A DNA stretch of 64,000 nt from Mycolicibacterium austroafricanum (GTDB lineage: Bacteria; Actinomycetota; Actinomycetes; Mycobacteriales; Mycobacteriaceae): positions 40,535 to 104,534 of the forward strand of contig NZ_HG964459.1 in assembly GCF_000612725.1 (NCBI RefSeq), read 5' to 3'. A program made the translations under genes and the position numbers. Each line of letters opens with the position of its first letter. Position 1 is the stretch's first letter. Below, in pieces: positions 32,479 through 40,454 of the stretch. The notes beneath the pieces were generated by a model. It searched no databases. It saw only the letters and a program-made list of their open reading frames with translations, and was not told where the DNA came from.

Positions 32479-35400
32479 ATGGGGATCAAGGTGGCGCTGG
32501 AGCATCGCACCAGCTACACATTCGACCGACTCGTCGAGGTGTATCCGCACGTCGTGCGCTTGCGTCCCGCGCCGCATTCCAGGACCCCGATCGAGGCGTA
32601 TTCCCTGCGGGTCGAACCGGCGGATCACTTCATCAACTGGCAGCAGGACGCCTTCGGCAACTTTCTGGCCCGGCTGGTGTTCCCGACACGCACCCGCAGC
32701 CTCACCGTCACCGTGGGATTGATCGCCGACATGAAGGTGGTCAACCCGTTCGACTTCTTCATCGAGGACTACGCCGAGCAGGTGGGCTTCACCTATCCCG
32801 AGTCGCTGGCCGAGGATCTGAAGCCGTATCTGCGTCCGGTCGACGAGGAGGGGCCGGGTTCGGGGCCCGGCGACCTCGTCGAGGCGTGGGTGAAGAACTT
32901 CACCGTCGCCTCCGGCACCCGCACCATCGACTACCTCGTCGCGCTCAACCGTGCCGTCAACGCCGACGTCGGCTATTCGGTCCGGATGGAGCCCGGGGTG
33001 CAGACACCGGATTTCACGCTGCGCACCGGCATCGGTTCGTGCCGTGACTCGGCGTGGCTGCTGGTGTCGATCCTGCGGCAGCTCGGGTTGGCGGCCCGGT
33101 TCGTCTCGGGCTACCTCGTCCAGCTGACCTCCGACATCGAGGCGCTCGACGGCCCGTCGGGGCCCGCCGCCGACTTCACCGACCTGCACGCCTGGACCGA
33201 GGTCTACATCCCCGGCGCAGGCTGGATCGGACTCGACCCGACCTCGGGGCTGTTCGCCGGTGAGGGCCACATCCCACTGTCGGCGACGCCGCATCCCGAG
33301 TCGGCGGCGCCGATCACCGGTGCCACCGAACCGTGCGAGACCACCCTGGAGTTCAGCAACGTCGTCACCCGGGTGCACGAGGACCCGAGGGTGACGTTGC
33401 CCTACACCGAGGAGTCGTGGGCGGCGATCAACGCGCTCGGCCGGCGCGTGGACGAGCGGCTGACCGCGGGCGACGTGCGGTTGACGGTCGGCGGTGAGCC
33501 GACGTTCGTGTCGATCGACAACCAGGTCGACCCGGAATGGACCACCGACGCCGACGGCCCACACAAGCGCGAGCGCGCCTCCGCGCTGGCGGCCAGGTTG
33601 AAGAAGGTGTGGGCGCCGCAGGGGCTGGTGCAGCGTAGCCAGGGCAAGTGGTATCCGGGAGAACCGTTGCCGCGCTGGCAGATCGGACTGTTCTGGCGCA
33701 CCGACGGCGAACCTCTGTGGGCCGACGAGTCCCTTCTCGCCGACCCCTGGCAGGAGACGTCGGACACCCGCACGCCGACTCCGGACGCCGGCCGCCGGCT
33801 GCTCGCTGTCATCGCCGACGGGCTGGGCCTGCCCGCCGGTCACGTCCGCCCGGCCTACGAAGATCCGCTGGCCCGGCTGGTCGGTGCGGTGCGGCAACCC
33901 GCGGGGCCACCGGTCGACGCCGAAGACGACCTGGCGGTCGACTCTGCGGACGGCCGCGCGCAGCTGCTGGCCCGGCTGGAAGCGTCCGTCACCGAACCGT
34001 CCGCGTTCGTGTTGCCGGTGCACCGCCGCGACGACGACTCCGGATGGGCCGGCGCCCAGTGGACGCTGCGCCGCGGCCGCGTCGTGCTGTTGGAGGGGGA
34101 TTCGCCGGCGGGCCTGCGGTTGCCGCTGCACTCCATCAGCTGGCAGCCGCCGCGGCCGACCTTCGACGCCGACCCGATCGAACGTCGCCCTCCGTTGCCA
34201 CCCGCCGGATCCGTCACGACGGCCGCGCCGGACATGGCGACGACGGTCGAGGACGCCGACTGGGTCCCGACGACCGCGCTGGTCGGCGAGATCCGCGACG
34301 GCGTGTTGTATGTGTTCCTGCCACCCACCGAGGAATTGGAGCACTTCGTCGACCTCGTCGAGCGGATCGAGGCGGCGGCCGCCGCGATCGACTGCCCGGT
34401 CGTGATCGAGGGATACGGACCACCCAACGACGCCCGGCTGAGCTCGGTGACGATCACGCCCGACCCCGGCGTCATCGAGGTCAACGTCGCGCCGACGGCA
34501 AGCTTCGCCGAGCAGCGCGAGCAACTCGAAACGCTCTACGCCGAAGCCCGGCTGGCCCGGCTGTCCACCGAGTCGTTCGACGTCGACGGCTCCCACGGCG
34601 GCACCGGCGGCGGCAACCACATCACCCTTGGCGGCATCACCCCCGCCGATTCGCCGTTGCTGCGACGACCCGACCTGCTGGTGTCGCTGCTGACCTACTG
34701 GCAGCGGCACCCGTCGCTGTCGTACCTGTTCGCCGGCCGGTTCATCGGCACCACGTCGCAGGCGCCGCGGGTCGACGAGGGCCGGCCCGAATCGCTCTAC
34801 GAGCTCGAGATCGCCTTCGCCGAGATCGCCCGGCTCGCACAGGCGCCGGGCGGTGCCAAGGCCTGGGTCACCGACCGGGCGCTGCGGCATCTGCTCACCG
34901 ACATCACCGGCAACACCCACCGCGCGGAGTTCTGCATCGACAAGCTCTACAGCCCCGACAGTGCGCGGGGCCGGCTGGGGCTGCTGGAGCTGCGGGGCTT
35001 CGAGATGCCGCCGCACCACCAGATGGCGATGGTGCAGTCGCTTCTGGTACGCGCGCTGGTGGCCTGGTTCTGGGAGGAGCCGCTGCGTGCTCCGCTGATC
35101 CGCCACGGCGCCAACCTGCATGGCCGGTATCTGTTGCCGCACTTCCTGATTCACGACATCGCCGAGGTTGCCGCCGATCTGCGGGCCCATGGTGTGGAGT
35201 TCGACACCAGCTGGCTGGATCCGTTCACCGAGTTCCGGTTCCCGCGCATCGGGACCGCGGTGCTCGGGGGTGTCGAGCTCGAGCTGCGCGATGCCATCGA
35301 GCCGTGGAATGTGCTGGGGGAGGAGGCGACCGCCGGAGGCACCGCCCGCTACGTCGACTCGTCGGTGGAACGCCTGCAGGTGCGGCTGATCGGGGCGGAT

Positions 35401-35814
35401 CGGCAGCGCCACGTCGTGGTGGTCAACGGATTCCCGGTGCCGCTTTTGGCCACCGACAACCCCGACGTCCAGGTCGGTGGCGTGCGGTACCGCGCCTGGC
35501 AACCGCCCAGCGCGCTGCATCCGACGATCACCGTGGACGGGCCGCTGCGCTTCGAACTCGTCGACGCCGCGACGGGGGTCTCCCGCGGGGGCTGCACCTA
35601 CCACGTCTCCCATCCCGGCGGCCGCTCCTATGACCGGCCGCCGGTCAACGCGGTCGAGGCCGAATCGCGCCGGGGCAGGCGCTTCGAGGCGACCGGCTTC
35701 ACGCCGGGCGGGGTCGATCTGGCGGATCTCCGCGAGAAGCAGGCGCGTCAGTCCACCGATGTGGGAGCGCCGGGGATCTTGGATCTGCGGCGAGTGCGTA
35801 CCGTTCTGCAGTAA
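32479..35814 (+). CDS. Transglutaminase-like / DUF2126 amidoligase fusion (Rv2566-like)
   Basis: 1111 residues. Residues about 1-90 are the bacterial transglutaminase N-terminal domain (KVALEHRTSYTFDRLVEVYP). The papain-like core follows with an intact triad: C188 in GIGSCRDSAWLL, H237 in LHAWTEVY and D253 in GLDPTSG. From about residue 300 to the end is DUF2126, a predicted glutamine-synthetase-fold amidoligase, with DVRLTVGGEPTFVSIDNQVD, THRAEFCIDKLYSPDSARGR and LELRGFEMPPHHQMAMVQSL. It lacks a signal peptide. A peptide- or amide-bond forming plus cleaving or transferring enzyme is inferred; the product is unknown. Its TAA shares a base with the next ATG. It opens a tight four-gene operon. 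Confidence 0.93.
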   Translation: MGIKVALEHRTSYTFDRLVEVYPHVVRLRPAPHSRTPIEAYSLRVEPADHFINWQQDAFGNFLARLVFPTRTRSLTVTVGLIADMKVVNPFDFFIEDYAEQVGFTYPESLAEDLKPYLRPVDEEGPGSGPGDLVEAWVKNFTVASGTRTIDYLVALNRAVNADVGYSVRMEPGVQTPDFTLRTGIGSCRDSAWLLVSILRQLGLAARFVSGYLVQLTSDIEALDGPSGPAADFTDLHAWTEVYIPGAGWIGLDPTSGLFAGEGHIPLSATPHPESAAPITGATEPCETTLEFSNVVTRVHEDPRVTLPYTEESWAAINALGRRVDERLTAGDVRLTVGGEPTFVSIDNQVDPEWTTDADGPHKRERASALAARLKKVWAPQGLVQRSQGKWYPGEPLPRWQIGLFWRTDGEPLWADESLLADPWQETSDTRTPTPDAGRRLLAVIADGLGLPAGHVRPAYEDPLARLVGAVRQPAGPPVDAEDDLAVDSADGRAQLLARLEASVTEPSAFVLPVHRRDDDSGWAGAQWTLRRGRVVLLEGDSPAGLRLPLHSISWQPPRPTFDADPIERRPPLPPAGSVTTAAPDMATTVEDADWVPTTALVGEIRDGVLYVFLPPTEELEHFVDLVERIEAAAAAIDCPVVIEGYGPPNDARLSSVTITPDPGVIEVNVAPTASFAEQREQLETLYAEARLARLSTESFDVDGSHGGTGGGNHITLGGITPADSPLLRRPDLLVSLLTYWQRHPSLSYLFAGRFIGTTSQAPRVDEGRPESLYELEIAFAEIARLAQAPGGAKAWVTDRALRHLLTDITGNTHRAEFCIDKLYSPDSARGRLGLLELRGFEMPPHHQMAMVQSLLVRALVAWFWEEPLRAPLIRHGANLHGRYLLPHFLIHDIAEVAADLRAHGVEFDTSWLDPFTEFRFPRIGTAVLGGVELELRDAIEPWNVLGEEATAGGTARYVDSSVERLQVRLIGADRQRHVVVVNGFPVPLLATDNPDVQVGGVRYRAWQPPSALHPTITVDGPLRFELVDAATGVSRGGCTYHVSHPGGRSYDRPPVNAVEAESRRGRRFEATGFTPGGVDLADLREKQARQSTDVGAPGILDLRRVRTVLQ

Positions 35815-38447
35815 TGGCTCACCCTGCACCGTCTCCGACACCCGCCCCGGGTGCCGGATCGACCGACGTCGACAACCCGCTGGTGCCCTACGGCACCATG
35901 CGGGCCCAGCAGGTGTTGTTCGAGCAGCCGCAGTTCGGCGGCCCGACGACCGGCTACGACGAATTCGTGGACGCGGCAGGAAATGTGCGGCCGGCGTGGC
36001 AGGAGCTGGCCGACTGCGTGCGGGACCGGGGCCGCGACGGGCTGGACCGGCTACGCGCCGTGGTGCGCGGCCTCGTCGACAACGACGGCATCACCTACAT
36101 CCAGACCGACGACGGCGACGCGGTACCCGGGCCGTGGCATCTCGACGCGCTGCCGCTGGTGATCTCCGCGGCCGACTGGGACCGGCTGGAAGCGGGCCTG
36201 GTGCAGCGGTCGCGGCTGCTCGACGCGGTCCTGGCCGACCTGTACGGGGAACGGCGTTCGATCACCGGCGGAGTCCTGCCTCCGCAGCTGCTGTTCGCCC
36301 ATCCCGGGTATGTGCGCGCCGCGCGCGGAATCGAGGTGCCCGGCCGTCACCAGCTCTTCCTGCACGGTTGCGACGTGAGCCGTGGTTCCTCCGGCGACTT
36401 CGTCGTCAACGCCGACTGGACGCAGGCCCCGTCGGGCGCCGGTTACGCACTGGCCGACCGGCGGGTGATCGCGCACGCCATTCCCGAGCTCTACGAGCAG
36501 ATCGGCCCGCAACCCGTGTCGCCGTGGGCGCAGGCGCTCCGGCTCGCCCTCGTGGACGCGGCCCCGGAGTCCGCCGAAGAGCCCATGGTGGTGGTGCTGA
36601 GCCCGGGCATCCACTCCGAGACCGCGTTCGATCAGGCGTATCTGGCAAGCGTGTTGGGCCTGCCTCTGGTCGAGAGCGCCGACCTGGTGGTGCGCGACGG
36701 CAAGCTCTGGATGCGGTCGATGGGCACCCTCAAGCGGGTCGATGTGGTGCTGCGCCGCGTCGACGCCGATTACGCCGACCCGCTCGACCTGAGGCCGGAC
36801 TCCCGGCTGGGTGTGGTCGGGCTGGTCGAGGTGCTGCGCCGCGGCGCGGTGACCGTGGTCAACACCCTGGGCAGTGGGGTGCTGGAAAGCCCTGGGCTGC
36901 TTCGGTTTCTGCCCCAGTTGGCCGAGATGCTGCTCGGCGAGACGCCGCTGCTGGCGACCGCACCGCTGTACTGGGGCGGTAGCGACATCGAACGCTCCCA
37001 CCTGCTGGCCCACCTGTCGTCGCTGCTCATCAGGCCGGTGAACGGTGGTGAAGCGATCGTCGGTCCGCAGCTGTCACGCGCGCAACAGGAGTCGCTCGCC
37101 GCACGGATCACCGCCACGCCATGGCAGTGGGTCGGCCAGGAGCTGCCCCAATTCTCCTCGGCGCCTGCGGATCACCTGCCGGGCAGGCTGTCCTCGTCGA
37201 GTGTCGGTATGCGGCTGTTCACGGTGTCCCAGCGCAGCGGATACGCACCGATGATCGGTGGCCTCGGCTACCTGGCGGCTCCGGGCGCGGACGGTTACCG
37301 GCTCAAATCTGTTGCCGCCAAAGATATCTGGGTGCGTCCGCCGAGCCGGGTCACGGTCGAGAAGACCCCGGCGCTGCCCACGCTGGCCACCTCGAGCCCG
37401 ACGCAGGAGGTCAGTTCGCCGCGCGTGCTGTCCGACCTGTTCTGGATCGGCCGGTACGCCGAACGCGCCGAGCACATGGCGCGACTGTTGACGGTCACTC
37501 GCGAGCGTTACCACGAATACCGGTACCGCCGCACGATGGATGGCAGCGAATGCGTTCCGGTGTTGCTCACCGCGTTGGGCGAGATCACCGGAACCGACAC
37601 CGGTGCCGGCGGCGACTACACCGAGATGGTGGCCACCGCGCCCACGACGCTGTGGTCGCTGACCGCCGACCGGCACCGGGCGGGCTCGCTGGCCCAGTCG
37701 GTGGAGCGGCTGGGGCTGACTGCGCGCGCGGTTCGCGACCAGATGTCCAACGACACCTGGATGGTGTTGTCCGCGCTCGAACGCACACTGCTCAATGCGC
37801 CGGGCGTACCGCCGGATTCGCAGGCCGAGGGTGACGCGTTTTTGGCCTCCGCCAGCACCCTGACCCTGGGAGGCATGCTGGCGTTGTCGGGTGTGGTGGC
37901 CGAATCCATGGTCCACGACGTGGGTTGGATGATGATGGACACCGGCAAGCGCATCGAGCGTGCGCTCGCGCTGACGGCGTTGCTGCGCGCCACCATGACC
38001 ACGGTCCGCACCCCCGGCGCCGAGCGGACCGTCACGGAGTCCACGCTGGTGGCGTGCGAGTCGCTGGTGATCTACCGAAGGCGCAATCCGGGCAAGATCA
38101 GTGTGGCCGGTCTGACGGAACTGGTGCTGTTCGACGCGGGCAATCCGCGCTCGCTGGTCTACCAGCTGGAGCGGTTGCGCTCCCACCTCAAATCGCTGCC
38201 CGGGTCGTCGGGGTCCTCGCGCCCCGAGCGGATGGTCGACGAGATCGCCGCCCGGCTGCGCAGGATCGAGCCCGCGGAGCTGGAGGCCGTCACGGCCGAC
38301 GGCAGGCGAGCCGAGTTCGACGGGCTGCTGTCGGGCATCCACCATGACTTGCGCGAGCTCTCCAGCGCCATCACCGCGGTCCATCTGTCCCTGCCCGGCG
38401 ACATGCAACCGCTGTGGGGACCCGACGAACGGCGGGTGGTCCCATGA
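35814..38447 (+). CDS. Circularly permuted ATP-grasp / alpha-E fusion protein (Rv2567-like)
   Basis: 877 residues. Residues about 60-530 form a circularly permuted ATP-grasp ligase (DUF404/DUF407), with YIQTDDGDAVPGPWHLDALP, GVLPPQLLFAHPGYVRAARG and VVVLSPGIHSETAFDQAYLA. Residues about 540-870 are the alpha-E helical domain (DUF403), with its ER motif in FWIGRYAERAEHMARLL. ATP-grasp enzymes join carboxylates to amines through an acyl-phosphate. Many bacteria encode the two parts separately; here they are one protein, as in M. tuberculosis Rv2567. It shares a base with the upstream stop and overlaps the downstream gene by 4 bases. Confidence 0.92.
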   Translation: MAHPAPSPTPAPGAGSTDVDNPLVPYGTMRAQQVLFEQPQFGGPTTGYDEFVDAAGNVRPAWQELADCVRDRGRDGLDRLRAVVRGLVDNDGITYIQTDDGDAVPGPWHLDALPLVISAADWDRLEAGLVQRSRLLDAVLADLYGERRSITGGVLPPQLLFAHPGYVRAARGIEVPGRHQLFLHGCDVSRGSSGDFVVNADWTQAPSGAGYALADRRVIAHAIPELYEQIGPQPVSPWAQALRLALVDAAPESAEEPMVVVLSPGIHSETAFDQAYLASVLGLPLVESADLVVRDGKLWMRSMGTLKRVDVVLRRVDADYADPLDLRPDSRLGVVGLVEVLRRGAVTVVNTLGSGVLESPGLLRFLPQLAEMLLGETPLLATAPLYWGGSDIERSHLLAHLSSLLIRPVNGGEAIVGPQLSRAQQESLAARITATPWQWVGQELPQFSSAPADHLPGRLSSSSVGMRLFTVSQRSGYAPMIGGLGYLAAPGADGYRLKSVAAKDIWVRPPSRVTVEKTPALPTLATSSPTQEVSSPRVLSDLFWIGRYAERAEHMARLLTVTRERYHEYRYRRTMDGSECVPVLLTALGEITGTDTGAGGDYTEMVATAPTTLWSLTADRHRAGSLAQSVERLGLTARAVRDQMSNDTWMVLSALERTLLNAPGVPPDSQAEGDAFLASASTLTLGGMLALSGVVAESMVHDVGWMMMDTGKRIERALALTALLRATMTTVRTPGAERTVTESTLVACESLVIYRRRNPGKISVAGLTELVLFDAGNPRSLVYQLERLRSHLKSLPGSSGSSRPERMVDEIAARLRRIEPAELEAVTADGRRAEFDGLLSGIHHDLRELSSAITAVHLSLPGDMQPLWGPDERRVVP

Positions 38448-39376
38448 CCGCGTTTCCGGACGGGCCGACGGCGTCCGGGGCGAGCCGGTGCTACGAGATC
38501 ACCCACCGCACCGAGTACCGGTACTCCGATGTCGTCACCAGCTCGTACGGCCGGGGCTTTCTGACGCCCCGCGATTCGGCCCGTCAACGCTGCCTGTTCC
38601 ATGAGTTGATCCTGGATCCGGAGGCCGCCGACAGCTCCATCAGCCGCGACGGGTGGGGCAACACCAGCTCGTACTTCCATGTCACCCAGCGGCATCGGGC
38701 GCTGACCATCACCAGCCGCTCGGTCGTCGAGGTGGACCCGCCGCCTCCGGACCTGTACGACGGCCCGTCGGCGAGGGCGCCGTGGGAGATCGCACGCCCG
38801 GTGGGCGCCGACGGGGCCCTGGCCACCGAGTTCACCCTCGACCTGCAGCCGTCCGAGATCACCGAGGAGATCCGGGCCTACGCCGCACCGAGTTTCGTCG
38901 CCGGCCGACCACTGATCGAGGTGCTGCTCGATCTGACCCAACGCATCTACACCGATTTCACCTACCGGTCGGGGTCGACGACGGTGTCCACCAAGGTGAG
39001 CGAGGTTTTGGCGGCCAGGGAAGGGGTATGTCAGGACTTCGCGCGGCTGGCCATCGCCTGCCTGCGCGCCAACGGTCTGGCCGCAAGTTACGCCTCGGGG
39101 TATCTGGCCACTGACCCTCCGCCTGGAAAGGAACGCATGGTGGGAATTGATGCGACGCATGCCTGGGCATCGGTGTGGACACCGCAGAACCTGTGGCTCG
39201 GGCTGGACCCGACCAACAATCAGATGGTCGACGAGCGTTATGTGACGGTGGGTCTCGGACGCGACTACGCCGACATCCCGCCGCTGCGGGGCATCATCTA
39301 CACCGATTCGGAGAGCAGCACCATCGACGTTTCCGTCGACGTCGCGCCGTACGCGGGCGGAGTGTTGCGTGCGTGA
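38444..39376 (+). CDS. Transglutaminase-like cysteine protease family protein (Rv2569c-like)
   Basis: 310 residues. The N-terminal transglutaminase domain (CYEITHRTEYRYSDVVTSSY) is followed by the core with all three catalytic residues: C196 in REGVCQDFARLA, H239 in DATHAWASVW and D255 in LGLDPTNNQ. Unlike the cluster's first protein it has no DUF2126. Such proteins usually act as peptidases or amidases. The ATG at 38444 overlaps the ATP-grasp stop by 4 bases, and its stop lies inside the next gene (8-base overlap), so all are translationally coupled. Confidence 0.93.
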   Translation: MTAFPDGPTASGASRCYEITHRTEYRYSDVVTSSYGRGFLTPRDSARQRCLFHELILDPEAADSSISRDGWGNTSSYFHVTQRHRALTITSRSVVEVDPPPPDLYDGPSARAPWEIARPVGADGALATEFTLDLQPSEITEEIRAYAAPSFVAGRPLIEVLLDLTQRIYTDFTYRSGSTTVSTKVSEVLAAREGVCQDFARLAIACLRANGLAASYASGYLATDPPPGKERMVGIDATHAWASVWTPQNLWLGLDPTNNQMVDERYVTVGLGRDYADIPPLRGIIYTDSESSTIDVSVDVAPYAGGVLRA

Positions 39377-40454
39377 CTTCACCTGCCCGAACTGCGGCCA
39401 GCGGCTGTCGTTCGAGAACTCCGTCTGCCTGAACTGCGGAAGCGCGCTCGGGTTCTCGCTGGACGACATGGCACTTCTGGTGATCGCGCCTGCCGACGAG
39501 AGCGAACATGCCGGTGCGGTCGACGAGAGCCACTACCAACTGTGTGCGAACCTGCATCTGGCCGAATGCAACTGGCTGGTGCAGAAGGGGCCGATCGCCA
39601 AACTGTGCGTGTCGTGCGCACTGACCCGAACCCGACCCAACGACGCCGACACCGTCGCGCTGGCGGCGTTCGCCACCGCGGAGAAGGCGAAGCGCCGGCT
39701 GCTCGCCGAACTGTACGAGCTGAAGCTGCCGATCGTCGGCCGGGACCACGATCCGCAGTACGGCCTGGCCTTCGACCTGCTGTCCAGCCAGTTCGACAAG
39801 GTCTTCACCGGCCACGCCGACGGCGTGATCACGCTCGACCTCGCCGAGGGTGACGACGTCCACCGCGAGCAACTGCGCATCTCGATGGACGAGCCGTACC
39901 GCACCCTGCTCGGCCACTTCCGCCACGAGATCGGTCACTACTACCAGTACCGGTTGATCGGCACGTCGCAGGACTACCTGCAGCGGTACCACGAGTTGTT
40001 CGGCGATCCCGAGGCCGACTACCAGGCCGCGCTGGACCGCCATTACAGCGAGGGTGCGCCCGCGGGCTGGGAGGACGACTACGTGTCGTCCTACGCCACG
40101 ATGCATCCGGCCGAGGACTGGGCCGAGACGTTCGCGCACTACCTGCACATCCGCGACACGCTGGACACCGCGGCGGCGTTCGGCTTCGCCCCCGCCGGTG
40201 CGACGTTCGAGCGGAAAGTCCTGGGGCCCAGCAGTTTCGACACCATGATCGAGATGTGGCTGCCGCTGTCGTGGGCGCTGAACATGGTGAACCGCTCGAT
40301 GGGCAAAGACGACCTCTACCCGTTCGTGCTGCCGCCTGCGGTGCTGGAGAAGATGCGGTTCATCCACACCGTGATCGACGAGATCACCTCGAATCCGGCG
40401 AAACTGGCCGAGGTCGGGGCGCCGGTCGAGGAGCAGAACCAGCAGCTCGGGTAG
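39369..40454 (+). CDS. Zinc-ribbon putative metallopeptidase (Rv2568c-like)
   Basis: 361 residues. The N-terminal zinc ribbon is CPNC (6-9) and CLNC (20-23), with a second cysteine pair near residue 79 (KLCVSCALT). The peptidase motif RHEIGHYYQYRL has H186, E187 and H190; a probable third ligand lies in HPAEDWAETFAHYLH. This matches the putative zinc-binding metallopeptidase family found with alpha-E/transglutaminase genes. The start is GTG 39369, 8 bases inside the previous gene. Its 3' end overlaps the convergent PEP-synthase-like frame by 71 bases. It probably processes the product or target of the cluster. Confidence 0.9.
   Translation: MRDFTCPNCGQRLSFENSVCLNCGSALGFSLDDMALLVIAPADESEHAGAVDESHYQLCANLHLAECNWLVQKGPIAKLCVSCALTRTRPNDADTVALAAFATAEKAKRRLLAELYELKLPIVGRDHDPQYGLAFDLLSSQFDKVFTGHADGVITLDLAEGDDVHREQLRISMDEPYRTLLGHFRHEIGHYYQYRLIGTSQDYLQRYHELFGDPEADYQAALDRHYSEGAPAGWEDDYVSSYATMHPAEDWAETFAHYLHIRDTLDTAAAFGFAPAGATFERKVLGPSSFDTMIEMWLPLSWALNMVNRSMGKDDLYPFVLPPAVLEKMRFIHTVIDEITSNPAKLAEVGAPVEEQNQQLG

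Noticed and set aside
32410..35841. Antisense open frame of 1143 codons on the minus strand
   Set aside because: It mirrors the transglutaminase/DUF2126 gene, whose catalytic motifs are clear. The antisense product is Arg/Gly/His-rich and without domains, a usual by-product of GC-rich codon use.
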